Of a DNA stretch of 64,000 nt, positions 16,430 through 28,453 are shown piece after piece (position 1 is the stretch's first letter; every line of letters starts with the position of its first letter). Location of the stretch: contig JAWKSZ010000018.1 of assembly GCA_041402045.1 (NCBI GenBank), forward strand, positions 1 through 64,000, read 5' to 3'. The translations under genes and the position numbers were made by a program. The notes under the pieces are model-generated. The model did not search any database. It had not been told where the DNA came from and saw only the letters and a program-made list of their open reading frames with translations. Origin of the DNA: JAGQRJ01 sp041402045. Its GTDB lineage: Bacteria > Planctomycetota > J058.

Positions 16430-17292
16430 TCGAGGACCTCGCGGGTGATCGAGAGCTCGAGGTCGACCTCGAGCTCGAGGGTCGTCCCGTCGCCGGCGGG
16501 CGAGGGCGCCTTGCCGCGCAGCGACCCCGCGACGCGCACCGACTGGGCGGGGTCTCCCCCGTCGGCCGGGCGCTCGAGGGTGCAGCGCAGGTCGCAGGTG
16601 AACGGCTGCGTGGCGTGGAGCCCGTTGAACTCGCGCGCGCGCAGCGCGACCTCGACCTCGGAGCGCAGGAGCGGCGCCTGGCCCGGGCGGGGCGTCACCG
16701 AGCGCAAGGTCCCCTGGGCGCGGCTCTCCGGCTCGAGGCGCCCGAAGCCCAGGTCGAGGGCCGCGGCGACGTCGGCGGGGTCGCAGGTCCACGTCCCCCC
16801 CTCGGCCTGGGGCGCCTCGGGGAACAGCACCGCGGTGTGTTCGATCGCGGCGGAGCCGTCCCCGATCTCGGCCAGGAGCGCCTCCAGCTCCGGGGGGAGC
16901 TCTACGCCGTGCTCCGGCACCGCCTTCAGCCCGTCGTCCTTGCGGGTGAGCAGCACGCGCAGCCCCTCGACCGGGACCTCCCGGGGCTGGTCCCCGAGCA
17001 GGCGCAGCGCCTCGTAGCTACGCACCGCCCGCACCAGGTCGCCGCCCTCGGTGGCTTCGAGGACCTCGAGCACGTAGCGCTGCTCGAGCCCTTCCCGCGC
17101 CCCGTCGCGCTCCTCGACCTGGGTCCCCCGGCGCACGCGGACCTCCTGGCGCTGGTCCCGGCGCTCGGTGATCCGCACCTTGTCTCCCGCCCGGTAGCGG
17201 TAGATCGCGCGTAAGTCGTGTCCCGGCGGGGTTTCCTGGGCAACCGCGAGCCCGACGCCGAGGGCCAACCAGCAGATCGTGATCAGGCGCAT
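16426..17292 (-). CDS. Secreted hypothetical protein
   Basis: A 288-residue protein with an N-terminal signal peptide (MRLITICWLALGVGLAVAQ). The mature part is mostly beta strands with alternating charged residues (YRYRAGDKVRITERRDQ; YVLEVLEATEGGDLVRAVRS), resembling the many DUF6263-like planctomycete secreted proteins. I cannot assign a family with certainty. No catalytic motif. The start at 17292 is chosen for the signal peptide and the ggagc ribosome site. Upstream gene of the ppk2 pair with a 4-bp overlap; whether the functions are linked is unknown. Confidence 0.7.
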   Translation of the reverse strand: MRLITICWLALGVGLAVAQETPPGHDLRAIYRYRAGDKVRITERRDQRQEVRVRRGTQVEERDGAREGLEQRYVLEVLEATEGGDLVRAVRSYEALRLLGDQPREVPVEGLRVLLTRKDDGLKAVPEHGVELPPELEALLAEIGDGSAAIEHTAVLFPEAPQAEGGTWTCDPADVAAALDLGFGRLEPESRAQGTLRSVTPRPGQAPLLRSEVEVALRAREFNGLHATQPFTCDLRCTLERPADGGDPAQSVRVAGSLRGKAPSPAGDGTTLELEVDLELSITREVLE

Positions 17293-17420
17293 GGGGTGCT
17301 CCGCAGTTCGCTGCAGGGCCACGTTCGGTGTTGCCTTCCTGTCGCGCAAGGGGGACCCTCTGTCTTTGAATGCCGGACGCCGCTGGCCGTCTCAGGCGAA
17401 ACGAACCGGGGGTGACTCCC

Positions 17421-18002
17421 ATGCACGTCCACCGCAGCGCGCCCGTGCGCTACGCGATCCTGATCGGAACCCTGCTCGGCGTCGTCGCCGCGAGCCTCAC
17501 CACCGCCGGCTGCAACAGCAAGAGCGGGAGCCAGGTCCCCAACGGCAGCTACTCGGCCGACCTGGCGGTCATGAACAACGGCTCGACCAACCTCGGGGTC
17601 TACGTCGACGGCGATCGCCTCGGGACCGTCCCCCCCGGGGTCCTCAACAGCTTCAACGTGTTCGGCGGGACCCGCACCGTCCACCTGCAGGAGGACGCGG
17701 GGAACCTGATCTACTTCGGGACCTACACCTTCTTCAACGACCAGATCCTGCGGATCGACTACCAGCCTGGCCTCCACAACCTGGAGGTCGTGAACAACAC
17801 CGGGGCCACGATCCACGTGCTGATCGACGGGCGTGAGATCGCGGACGTCCAGCCCCAGACCTCCTCGCGCCTGGTCGTCGCCCCCGGCATTCACGACGTC
17901 CACTTCCGCTCGCGGGGAAGCGCCTTCGCCGACTTCATCGGCACGATCAACTTCCCCTCGCCCAGCCTCGGCGGCGGTCAGGTCCTGACCTACGGACCCT
18001 GA
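17421..18002 (+). CDS. Predicted lipoprotein with duplicated beta domain
   Basis: A 193-residue protein with an N-terminal membrane/signal segment (YAILIGTLLGVVAASLTTAGC) ending in a plausible lipobox Cys, then NSKSGSQ. The mature part has two similar stretches: NNGSTNLGVYVDGDRLGTVP...GTRTVHLQ and NNTGATIHVLIDGREIADVQ...GIHDVHFRS. Both read as a PEGA-like or DUF4397-like small beta domain ('VYVDG..LGTV.PG'). Likely an envelope-anchored structural protein. The ATG at 17421 follows gggggtgact. It is divergent from the secreted protein at 16426-17292. Confidence 0.7.
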   Translation: MHVHRSAPVRYAILIGTLLGVVAASLTTAGCNSKSGSQVPNGSYSADLAVMNNGSTNLGVYVDGDRLGTVPPGVLNSFNVFGGTRTVHLQEDAGNLIYFGTYTFFNDQILRIDYQPGLHNLEVVNNTGATIHVLIDGREIADVQPQTSSRLVVAPGIHDVHFRSRGSAFADFIGTINFPSPSLGGGQVLTYGP

Positions 18003-18044
18003 GGGGGTTGTGCGGACTCGCTCCAGGAGCGAGGCTACAGCGCA

Positions 18045-19550
18045 ATGAGTGACGGCTCGCAATCCGGACGTCGGCGCCCCCCTTCGCATGGACCGGGGAG
18101 GCGCCCGTCCCGTGGCGGCATGCGCCGCTCGGGCGTCCGCCGGGCGCCCACCGGCCGCCGCCCCCCGCCCCCGCGCCGCGCTCCCCCTCCCACCCCGCCT
18201 GCGCCGTCGCCGATCGACGCGCCCCCCAGCGACGACTCCTTGATCTTCGTGACCCACATGCCGGGGGCGTCGGTGCCCCCGCGGATCGCGGACGAGTTCG
18301 AGCACGACCCCACGCTGCAGAAGCTGCGCTCGGACCTGGCGGAGAAGGACAAGGACAAGGCCGAGCCCGGCGATCGCCAGGCCTACGAGCGCCGCGGGTC
18401 GTTGACCCAGCGCCTCGCCGAGGGCGCGACCCGGATCGGCGAAGCCGCGGGACGCGGGGCCCTCGAGCGCACCCTGGCGGCCTCCCGCCGCCAGAAGCAC
18501 GGCGCGGGCAGCGGGATCAGCCAGATCTTCCAGCGCTCCCCCGCCCTCGATCGCACCACCGAGACCCTCGGCGTCGGCTCGCACCCCGCGCCGGCGAGCT
18601 TCGTGAGCGAGCTCCCGGGGGCCTTCGTGACCCCCTTCCGCGGGGCGAACCTGCCCAGCGTCCTCGGCTGCGCGGGCCTGCTGTGGATCTCGCTGGTGTT
18701 CCTCGAGCTCTCGGCGATCGGCTTCGCCGCCATGGCGATCGCCGCGATCCAGCTCACCGCGCTGCGCATGAAGTGCGTGCGCGACGAAGCCGCGGGCAAG
18801 GACGAGGTCCGCTGGCCGGAGTGGGGCGAGTGGTTCGCCGCGGTCGCCGCCTTCCCGGGCGTGCTCGTGCTCTTGCTCCCGGCCGTGGTCCTCGGGCTCC
18901 TGAGCGTCGACGGGGCCCTCGACGCCAAGCGCCCGACCTCGGTCCAGGGGCGGGTGAGCGCCATGCTGCACCCGGGCGACGCGGTGGCCAAGGACAACCC
19001 CGCCGCGGTCCTCGACGAGGAGGAGTCCGCGGCGATCGGTCGCCGCGTGCTCACGATCCTCGAGGCCGCGGTCGGCTCTCCGGACCCCGCCGCCCCGGTC
19101 CAGGCGCCGGCCGAGATGGCCCGTGACCTGCGCAAGGCGGCGTTGTTCCGCATGCTGAACCTCGTCCTGCCTCGCGAGGTCAACGGCGCCGGGATCGTGG
19201 CCAGGGTCCTGTTCCTGGGCTGGCTGGTCCTGTTCCCCATGGCCTTCCTGGCCGCCTCCAAGCTGCGCAGCGCCTACGCCGCGCTCCACGTCCCCTTCCT
19301 CCTGCGCTCGATCCTCTGCGCGCCGCTGAACTACGCGATCCTGGTCGCGCTGTTCCTCCTGGCCGACGTCGTCGTGTTCGTGGGCTTCACCGCGGGCATT
19401 GGCGCGCTCTACGGCTCCCTCCCCCCGCTCCCCGCCCACGCCCTGGGCGTGCTCCTCGTGTCCGTGGTGGTCGTGGCCACCCTCGTGGCCACCAGCAGCG
19501 CCCTCGGCCGCTTCTACCGCGCCAACGCCCTCGAGCTCGCCTGGGACTGA
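18045..19550 (+). CDS. Multi-pass membrane protein with disordered Pro/Arg N-terminus
   Basis: A 501-residue protein. Residues 1-60 are low complexity (Arg, Pro, Gly, Ser). About 60-190 are charged and helical. From about 205 there are several hydrophobic segments: VLGCAGLLWISLVFLELSAI, GFAAMAIAAIQLTAL, VLVLLLPAVVLGLLS, then FLGWLVLFPMAFLAA, ILVALFLLADVVVFVGFTAG and LGVLLVSVVVVATLVATSSA. No transporter signature. Similar unnamed membrane proteins with a cytoplasmic Pro-rich leader are frequent in planctomycetes. It lies 42 bp downstream of the lipoprotein on the same strand. Confidence 0.7.
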   Translation: MSDGSQSGRRRPPSHGPGRRPSRGGMRRSGVRRAPTGRRPPPPRRAPPPTPPAPSPIDAPPSDDSLIFVTHMPGASVPPRIADEFEHDPTLQKLRSDLAEKDKDKAEPGDRQAYERRGSLTQRLAEGATRIGEAAGRGALERTLAASRRQKHGAGSGISQIFQRSPALDRTTETLGVGSHPAPASFVSELPGAFVTPFRGANLPSVLGCAGLLWISLVFLELSAIGFAAMAIAAIQLTALRMKCVRDEAAGKDEVRWPEWGEWFAAVAAFPGVLVLLLPAVVLGLLSVDGALDAKRPTSVQGRVSAMLHPGDAVAKDNPAAVLDEEESAAIGRRVLTILEAAVGSPDPAAPVQAPAEMARDLRKAALFRMLNLVLPREVNGAGIVARVLFLGWLVLFPMAFLAASKLRSAYAALHVPFLLRSILCAPLNYAILVALFLLADVVVFVGFTAGIGALYGSLPPLPAHALGVLLVSVVVVATLVATSSALGRFYRANALELAWD

Positions 19551-19670
19551 CGCGCCGCGCCATTCGCGCTCCGGTGCCCCCTGCCCTGGAACGGCAAAAT
19601 GTGCGCAAGGCGTACACTCCGTCTCCCGTCCGGTTCTGTGAGGCAGGAGACGAACCGAGGAGACGGGGAC

Positions 19671-20300
19671 GTGAAGTTCTCAGGCAGGTTGGGGAACCTG
19701 CAGCTCCCCAGCCTGATCCGCGTCCTGAAGCGCCTGCGCTTCCAGGGCACGGTCCGGCTGCGGCGAGCCGACGAGCGGGAGCAAGCCCTGCTCGTGTTCG
19801 AGGGCGACCGGGTGCACTTCCCGTTGCCCGAGGTCGACCCGCACCGACGCAGCAAGCTGCGCCTGCGCGGCGAGAAGCTCCTGGAGCGGGTGTGCGCCTG
19901 GTCGCAGACGCGCTTCGACACCTTCCCGGAGCGCGTGCCGCCGCCGAGCGGCGGCTCGTTCTGGCTGAGCGGAGCGACCCTGGAGCGCCTGGAGGCGATC
20001 CCTGGGTCCCGCGGCGACCTGAGCTTCTCGGCGGAGCTCCCGGCGCCGCTGCTCCCGCTGCTGGGGCGCGCGCTGGGGCGGGCGCGGAGCACCGGAGTCC
20101 TGTTGGTGGACGACGGGCGTCGCGTGACGAGCGTCTTCTATCACGCAGGCACCCCGTTCCGCCGCACCAGCGCCCGCGAGCCGGGGCGAGAGCACGGGCA
20201 GGTGGTGGTGCGCTGGGCCGGCGGGCTCAGGGGCGAGCTGGTCGAGCACCCCGAGCGCTTCGCCCAGATCCGCGCTGGCTGGCCCGCGCGGGCGGCTTAA
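19671..20300 (+). CDS. DUF4388/PATAN-like protein
   Basis: A 209-residue protein. Its N-terminus (VKFSGRLGNLQLPSLIRVLK, then GTVRLRRADEREQALLVFEG) matches the start of DUF4388/PATAN domains, which occur in bacterial signalling and surface-motility proteins, and a second half-repeat follows. The GTG start at 19671 is chosen for the ribosome site ggagacgggg directly upstream; a longer ATG-started frame has no such site. TACACT at 19613-19618 may be a -10 box, giving a leader of about 45 nt. Convergent with the acyl-CoA dehydrogenase. Confidence 0.6.
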   Translation: MKFSGRLGNLQLPSLIRVLKRLRFQGTVRLRRADEREQALLVFEGDRVHFPLPEVDPHRRSKLRLRGEKLLERVCAWSQTRFDTFPERVPPPSGGSFWLSGATLERLEAIPGSRGDLSFSAELPAPLLPLLGRALGRARSTGVLLVDDGRRVTSVFYHAGTPFRRTSAREPGREHGQVVVRWAGGLRGELVEHPERFAQIRAGWPARAA

Positions 20301-20323
20301 GCCCAGGCGGAACGCGGCGGCTC

Positions 20324-21496
20324 CTACGGGCGGTGGTCCCCGCGGATCAGGGCCTTGGCGATCGTCTGGAGCTGCATGTTGCTCGTGCCCTCGTAGATCT
20401 GCCCGATCTTCGCGTCGCGGTAGAACTTCTCGACGGGGTATTCCTTGGTGAACCCGTAGCCGCCGTAGAGGTTCACGGCCTCCGAGGCCACGAACTCCGC
20501 GGTGCGCGAGGCGTAGAGCTTGGCGTAGGCCGCCTCGGTCTGGAACGGCAGCCCGGCGTCACGCAGGCGCGCGGCGTTGTAGACGAACAGCCGCGACGCG
20601 TGGATCCGCGTGGCCATCTCCGCGAGCTGGAACTGGACGCCCTGGTTGTCGCGGATCGCCTTGCCGAACTGCTTGCGCTCCCCGGTGTAGTCGAGGGCGA
20701 GCTTGAACGCGCCGCTGGCCAGGCCGACCATCTGCGCCCCGATCCCGATCCGGCCCTCGTTGAGCGTCTCGATCGCGACCTTGTAGCCCTTGCCGATCTC
20801 GCCGAGGATCCGCGACTTCGGCACACGCACGCCCTCGAGCAGGATCTCGCAGGTGGAGGAGGCGCGGATCCCGAGCTTGTCCTCCTTCTTGCTCACCGAG
20901 AAGCCGTCCTGGTCCCGGTCGACGAGGAAGCAGGTGATCCCGCGGTGCCCGGCGGCCTTGTCGACCGTGGCGAACACGGCGAACACGCCGGCCTCCTGAG
21001 CGTTGGTGATCCACAGCTTGTGCCCGTCGAGCACGAAGTCGTCGCCGTCCTCCCGGGCCTCGCAGGCCAAGGCGAAGGCGTCGGAGCCCGACCCCGCCTC
21101 GCTCAGGCAGTAGGCGGCGACGGTGTTCTCGCACACCTGCGGGAGGATCTCGGCCTTGAGCGCGTCGCTGCCGTAGTTGAGCAGCATGTTCTCGAACAGC
21201 GTGGTCTGCACGTCGACCATGACGGCCACCGCGGGGTCGACGCGAGCCAGCTCCTCCACGGCGAGCACCGCCTGGAAGAACGTGCCCCCCTGGCCGCCGA
21301 ACTCCTCGGGGACCTCGATCCCCATGAGGCCCATCTCGAAGCAGGCCTCGATCACCTCGGGGTTCATGGACTGCTGCTGGTCCATGGCCGCCGCCTGCGG
21401 CTGCAGCGTCGACTCGGCGAACTCGCGCACGGCGTCGCGGAACGCGGCCTCCTCTTCGCTCAGGATCGTGCAGGCGGTGGGGGTCAGCTCGCTCAT
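20324..21496 (-). CDS. Acyl-CoA dehydrogenase
   Basis: A 390-residue FAD-dependent acyl-CoA dehydrogenase of the short/branched-chain type. It shows the FAD/substrate motif YCLSEAGSGSDAFAL, the beta-domain DGHKLWITNAQEAGVFAVFA, a central GITCFLVDRDQDGF, the C-terminal domain ASGAFKLALDYTGERKQFGK, and IGQIYEGTSNMQLQTIAKAL with the catalytic-base Glu in YEGTSN. It catalyses alpha,beta-dehydrogenation of acyl-CoA in fatty-acid or branched-chain amino-acid breakdown, passing electrons to ETF. The start is the ATG with upstream gaggagacccc. No other beta-oxidation gene is nearby. Confidence 0.95.
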   Translation of the reverse strand: MSELTPTACTILSEEEAAFRDAVREFAESTLQPQAAAMDQQQSMNPEVIEACFEMGLMGIEVPEEFGGQGGTFFQAVLAVEELARVDPAVAVMVDVQTTLFENMLLNYGSDALKAEILPQVCENTVAAYCLSEAGSGSDAFALACEAREDGDDFVLDGHKLWITNAQEAGVFAVFATVDKAAGHRGITCFLVDRDQDGFSVSKKEDKLGIRASSTCEILLEGVRVPKSRILGEIGKGYKVAIETLNEGRIGIGAQMVGLASGAFKLALDYTGERKQFGKAIRDNQGVQFQLAEMATRIHASRLFVYNAARLRDAGLPFQTEAAYAKLYASRTAEFVASEAVNLYGGYGFTKEYPVEKFYRDAKIGQIYEGTSNMQLQTIAKALIRGDHRP

Positions 21497-21639
21497 GGGG
21501 TCTCCTCGGGCGCACATGTTCACCGGGGGGCCTGGTGCGTTCAAGGCCGGCGGCCCACACGCGAGCACGCGCCGCGAGGGCTCTCACGGCGCGTGCACGG
21601 GGCAGGACGACTCGCCCGGCAGGCGGGGCGCCTGGCGGC

Positions 21640-22071
21640 TCAGCCCTGGGTGATCTGGATCTTGCGCGGCTGCGCCTCGCGCACCTTGGGCACGCGGATC
21701 GTGAGCACGCCGTGCTCCAGCTTGGCCTCGGTGGCGTCGGGGTCGACGGAGTCGCGGAAGCTGAGGGTGCGGGCGAAGGTGCCGAAGCGGTGCTCGCTGA
21801 GCAGCGCCTGCTCGCCTTCGGCGAGGGCGGGGGCCTGCTTCTCGACCTCGAGCTTCAGCGTGTCCTGCGTCACGGTCAGCGAGATCCCCTCCGCGGTGAC
21901 GCCGGGCACCTCGGCCGCGAGCACGTAGTGGGACTCGCTCTCGCGCACGTGCACCGGCAGGCTGCGGGTGCGCGGCTGCTGGCCGGACTCGAGGCCCTTG
22001 AACACGGTGTTGAAGAACTGATCGAAGCTGGTGGAGCCGGCGGGGAGCCGGCAAGAGACGGGGTAGGTCAT
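21640..22071 (-). CDS. Hsp20 small heat-shock protein
   Basis: A 143-residue alpha-crystallin-family chaperone that holds unfolding proteins. The alpha-crystallin domain spans about 40-135: SHYVLAAEVPGVTAEGISLT, then a strand pair, and the hallmark GVLTIRVPKVREAQPRKI (GxLxIxxPK). An N-terminal arm includes FDQFFNTVFKGLES. ATG at 22071 with gaggagcg upstream. Between it and the acyl-CoA dehydrogenase are 143 bp without a gene. I saw no CIRCE element. Confidence 0.95.
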   Translation of the reverse strand: MTYPVSCRLPAGSTSFDQFFNTVFKGLESGQQPRTRSLPVHVRESESHYVLAAEVPGVTAEGISLTVTQDTLKLEVEKQAPALAEGEQALLSEHRFGTFARTLSFRDSVDPDATEAKLEHGVLTIRVPKVREAQPRKIQITQG

Positions 22072-22220
22072 GGCGCTCCTCGGGGAGTCGGGGGTTGACG
22101 AACGACCCACCCGAACGCATGACCCGTTCCAAACGTGCCTGGCTCGAAGACGCAAGGAGTTGGCGCGCGCTGGCCCGGCGGCGGCTGCCATCCTGACAGC
22201 GCCGCCCCCGGCGGCGACCG

Positions 22221-23285
22221 TCAGCGCGTGGTCTCGAAGCCTCGCGCCTTGACCTTGACCTTCTCGCCGTCCACGCCGAACACGGTCAGCTCGAACTTCT
22301 TGGCGTCCTTGGGGACGTCGGTGGCCATCACGTCGAACCCCAGGCGCACACCGAGGCCTCCCGGCACGGGGTGCCGGCTGAGGGGCCACCCCCGAGGGAC
22401 GTTGCTGGCGTTGACCGAGTCCACGCTCCCGCCGCCGTTGTAGCGCAGCGGGTAGAGCCTCAGCCCCGGGAACAGGTCCTGGTCGCCGCGATCGCGCCGG
22501 TCGCGCTGCTCGGCGGACACGTGCTCGAAGGAGACGGCGCGCTGCGCGTTGCCGTCGACCTCGAACACGAACCCGTCGAGGGTGTAGCAGTTGTAGGGGA
22601 GGAACACGCGCGCCACCGCCGTGCCCGCCTCGACGTCGCGCTCGAGCCACTGCACCTCCACCGTGCGCTTGTGGATCGGGAGCACCACGCCGGGGAACAG
22701 TTCGGGCTGGAACACCCGCGCGGGGTTCACGTTCACGTCGCGCCCGCCGGCGCGGTAGAGGTTCAGGTGCAGGTGCACGGTGGAGGTGTAGCCCGTCTCA
22801 CCGGCCTGGCCGATCAGGTCGCCCTGCGAGAGCTTCTGCCCGACCTTGACCGCGATCGAGGTCAGGTGCAGGTAGCCGCTCTTGACCGGACCCCAGGAGC
22901 GCGGCGCGCCGAAGGCGCTCCAGGGAATGTCGTGGGTCACCACGACCTTGCGCCCGGTCTCGGTCCGCTCTGGATTCGGCGGGTCGATCACGTCGCTGAC
23001 CACCCCGTCGAAGATCGCGGTCACCGGGTGGTGCCCGTCGCTGTAGGCGGGGTCGTAGAAGGCGTAGAAGTCGAAGCCCTCGTGGTGGTCGTAGCGCCCG
23101 TCGCCCCACTTGAGTCGGGGCCCGAAGATTCCGCTGATCAGGCGGCTGCGGGTGCTGGGGCTGAAATCGGGGGTGCCGAACCCCGGGTTGGCGACGGGCC
23201 AGGCCGGGCGCGGGGGCTTCTTGGGACCTGCCCAGGCGCTCCCCAGGCACGCCAAGCTCAAGGCGAGGACGATCGTGCGCTTCAT
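22221..23285 (-). CDS. Secreted M23-type metallopeptidase
   Basis: A 354-residue protein with a signal peptide (MKRTIVLALSLACLGSAWA). The LytM/M23 zinc-peptidase core spans about 60-180. Metal ligands are visible in HHEGFDFYA (H-x3-D) and in VHLHLN (H-x-H), with GYLHLTSIAVKVGQKLSQGD between. M23 enzymes cut peptidoglycan cross-links. The C-terminal half (about 180-354) is a beta-rich domain without assignment. Start ATG at 23285; divergent from the phospholipase D gene with 159 bp between, containing an AT-rich patch (gttctttaaaaatg) near 23393-23406. Confidence 0.88.
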   Translation of the reverse strand: MKRTIVLALSLACLGSAWAGPKKPPRPAWPVANPGFGTPDFSPSTRSRLISGIFGPRLKWGDGRYDHHEGFDFYAFYDPAYSDGHHPVTAIFDGVVSDVIDPPNPERTETGRKVVVTHDIPWSAFGAPRSWGPVKSGYLHLTSIAVKVGQKLSQGDLIGQAGETGYTSTVHLHLNLYRAGGRDVNVNPARVFQPELFPGVVLPIHKRTVEVQWLERDVEAGTAVARVFLPYNCYTLDGFVFEVDGNAQRAVSFEHVSAEQRDRRDRGDQDLFPGLRLYPLRYNGGGSVDSVNASNVPRGWPLSRHPVPGGLGVRLGFDVMATDVPKDAKKFELTVFGVDGEKVKVKARGFETTR

Positions 23286-23444
23286 AGTCCCTCCGGGACG
23301 GGTCGGGAGTGTAACGCATTCGGTGCAAGCAAGAACCCAACTGTCGGGGGTTCGGCGATGGCTGATACCGAAGTGTGACGAACGCCCCGCAAGTTCTTTA
23401 AAAATGCGCCAGCTGACGGACTGGCGTTTGCAAATGGAGTGATC

Positions 23445-24995
23445 ATGCGACGTTTTGCTGGGCTGTTGATCCTCCTCGCGCTCCCTCTGGGTGCCCAAGA
23501 GCTCCCGCGGGACTGGGTCCTCCTGGGACGACGGGCCAACGGGGAGCGCTATCAAGGAGCCCTGCGCCTGACCCCGCGCCCGGGTGGCTTCGCCTGGGCC
23601 CGCGCGGAGCTGGTCGACCAGGCCCCGCAATGGACCCAGGGTCGCGGAGAGCTGCGGGACGGACGGCTGTGGCTCGAGCCCAACGCGGGCGAGTCGGTCC
23701 GGCACCAGCTCGCCGGGATCCCGCTCGAGTCCGAGCCGCTCCACGCCCGCTACGCAGGCGTCAGCGGGAGCGCCCTCCAGGGCTACGTGCGCTACAAGCA
23801 GCGCCTCTCCTACGAGCGCCTGGTCCCGGTGCGGCCCGGCCACGAGAACCACGTGGACCTCTACGTGGACGGCGCCGGCTTCTTCGCGCAGCTGCGCTCG
23901 GACATCGCCCAGGCCCAGCACTCGATCAACGTGCAGAGCTTCATCTTCACCGACGACGCCACCGGGCGCTCGATCGAGGAGCTGCTCGTGGCCAAGGCCG
24001 AGCAGGGCGTGAAGGTGCGCGTGCTCGTCGACGGCGCGGGGAACCGCCTGGGGGACATGAAGCGCCGCTTCGAGCACTCGAAGGTCGAGCTGATCCTCCA
24101 GCACACGATCCTCCGGGGCGCGGGCAACACCCTCAAGGACTTCGGCCGCGGGATCGGCAACGCCTTCCGCCGCCTGTTCGGCGGCGGCAAGCCCAAGCCC
24201 CGCGAGCGCCGCGGGATCCTCAACCACGACCACCGCAAGATCACCGTGATCGACGGTCGCGCGGCCTACATCGGCGGCATGAACCTGGCCCACGAGTACG
24301 AGCACGTCTGGCACGACGTGCACTCGCGGGTCGTCGGCCCCGCCACCCGCGAGCTCGAGGCGCTGTTCTTCGACCGCTGGCGCGCCGCGGGCGGCCAGGG
24401 CGAGCCCTGCGCGGACCTGCGCCCGAGCGACATCCTCGAGGGCCGCGCCGGGCAGCTCGCGGTCGAGGTCGTGACCTCGCTCCCCGGGATCTCCCGCGCG
24501 ATCAAGGAGCGCTACCTGCTCGAGATCAACCGCGCCCAGCGCGAGATCATGATCGAGATGGCCTACTTCCTCGACGACGACATCATAGACGCCCTGCAGG
24601 CCGCCGTGCGCCGCGGCGTCTACGTGGTCGTGATCATCCCCAACGACCGCGACCACGACGTGAAGCTCGTGCGCGACGCGTTCCGCTTCGTGCAGAACGA
24701 CGTGGTCCGCTCCGGGATCGTGCTGCTCAAGTATCCCGGGCGCATGGTCCACGCCAAGGTCGCGACCTTCGACGGACAGGTCGCCACCCTCGGCAGCGCC
24801 AACCTCGACCCGATCGCCTTGCACTTCCTCGCCGAGGCGAACCTGTTCCTGCCGGAGCCGCGCTTCGCCGGCAAGCTCAACCGCGAGATCTTCCTGCCGG
24901 ACATCCCGCGCTGCGATCGGGTGCAGGTGAAGAAGCTCGGCTTCTGGGAGAAGCTCAAGAGCGGGACCCTGCACGTGTTCCGCGGGTTCCTCTAG
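23445..24995 (+). CDS. Phospholipase D / cardiolipin synthase-like protein
   Basis: A 516-residue protein with an N-terminal signal or anchor (RRFAGLLILLALPLGAQ) and two HKD catalytic motifs: HRKITVIDGRAAYIGGMN near residue 268 and MVHAKVATFDGQVATLGSAN near 435. This matches the cardiolipin synthase branch of the PLD superfamily (phosphatidyl transfer between two phosphatidylglycerols), but the exported or anchored N-terminal domain of about 110 residues is extra. GTG at 23439 and ATG at 23445 are both possible starts; GGAG at 23436-23439 fits the ATG. A terminator-like repeat begins 2 bp after the stop. Confidence 0.88.
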   Translation: MRRFAGLLILLALPLGAQELPRDWVLLGRRANGERYQGALRLTPRPGGFAWARAELVDQAPQWTQGRGELRDGRLWLEPNAGESVRHQLAGIPLESEPLHARYAGVSGSALQGYVRYKQRLSYERLVPVRPGHENHVDLYVDGAGFFAQLRSDIAQAQHSINVQSFIFTDDATGRSIEELLVAKAEQGVKVRVLVDGAGNRLGDMKRRFEHSKVELILQHTILRGAGNTLKDFGRGIGNAFRRLFGGGKPKPRERRGILNHDHRKITVIDGRAAYIGGMNLAHEYEHVWHDVHSRVVGPATRELEALFFDRWRAAGGQGEPCADLRPSDILEGRAGQLAVEVVTSLPGISRAIKERYLLEINRAQREIMIEMAYFLDDDIIDALQAAVRRGVYVVVIIPNDRDHDVKLVRDAFRFVQNDVVRSGIVLLKYPGRMVHAKVATFDGQVATLGSANLDPIALHFLAEANLFLPEPRFAGKLNREIFLPDIPRCDRVQVKKLGFWEKLKSGTLHVFRGFL

Positions 24996-24996
24996 T

Positions 24997-25140
24997 TTAG
25001 GGGGTCTGTCCCAGACCCCCTCGCCCTGCTTTAGGGGGTCTGTCCCAGACCCCCTCGCCCTCGGGGCAAAGCCCCTCGGGCTCACCCCCAAGGGGCTCGC
25101 GCGCTGCGCGCGCTGCGCACTCGCGGCTTCGCCGCTCGCC
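24997..25140 (+). repeat. Intergenic element: doubled GGGGGTCTGTCCCAGACCCCC hairpin plus GC-rich stems
   Basis: Two head-to-tail copies of tttagggggtctgtcccagaccccctcgccct lie at 24997-25027 and about 25031-25061. They are followed by stems ggggcaaagcccc, caccccc-aaggggct and cgcggcttcgccgc. The first hairpin is directly after the phospholipase stop and probably terminates it. The same element, inverted, recurs at 58814-59125 and in diverged form at 4741-4810. No coding potential. Confidence 0.85.
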
Positions 25141-25282
25141 GGGTGTTCCCCCGGCCCAGGGCTCAGACTCTCCCACAATGGGGCGCAATCGCCCGACCTC
25201 GGATTTTGGTGAATCCCGGCCCCACCGTGCGCGGTCTCTTCGAGACCGTAAGTCCCGGCGAGCGCTAGCAGGTTCCGGGATC

Positions 25283-25288
25283 TATACT
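25283..25288 (+). promoter_or_regulatory. Putative -10 box of the double-kinase gene
   Basis: TATACT in a GC-rich context, 17 nt before the GTG start at 25306, with cccgagg as a ribosome site between. No convincing -35 hexamer seen. Confidence 0.45.
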
Positions 25289-25305
25289 GAAACCCGAGGT
25301 TTCGC

Positions 25306-28440
<3,135 letters not shown>

Positions 28441-28453
28441 CCCGCCGCGCTTC

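Noticed and set aside
25196..25305. Riboswitch or attenuator upstream of the double kinase
   Set aside because: No conserved aptamer core recognised; only a -10-like TATACT and a ribosome site can be supported.
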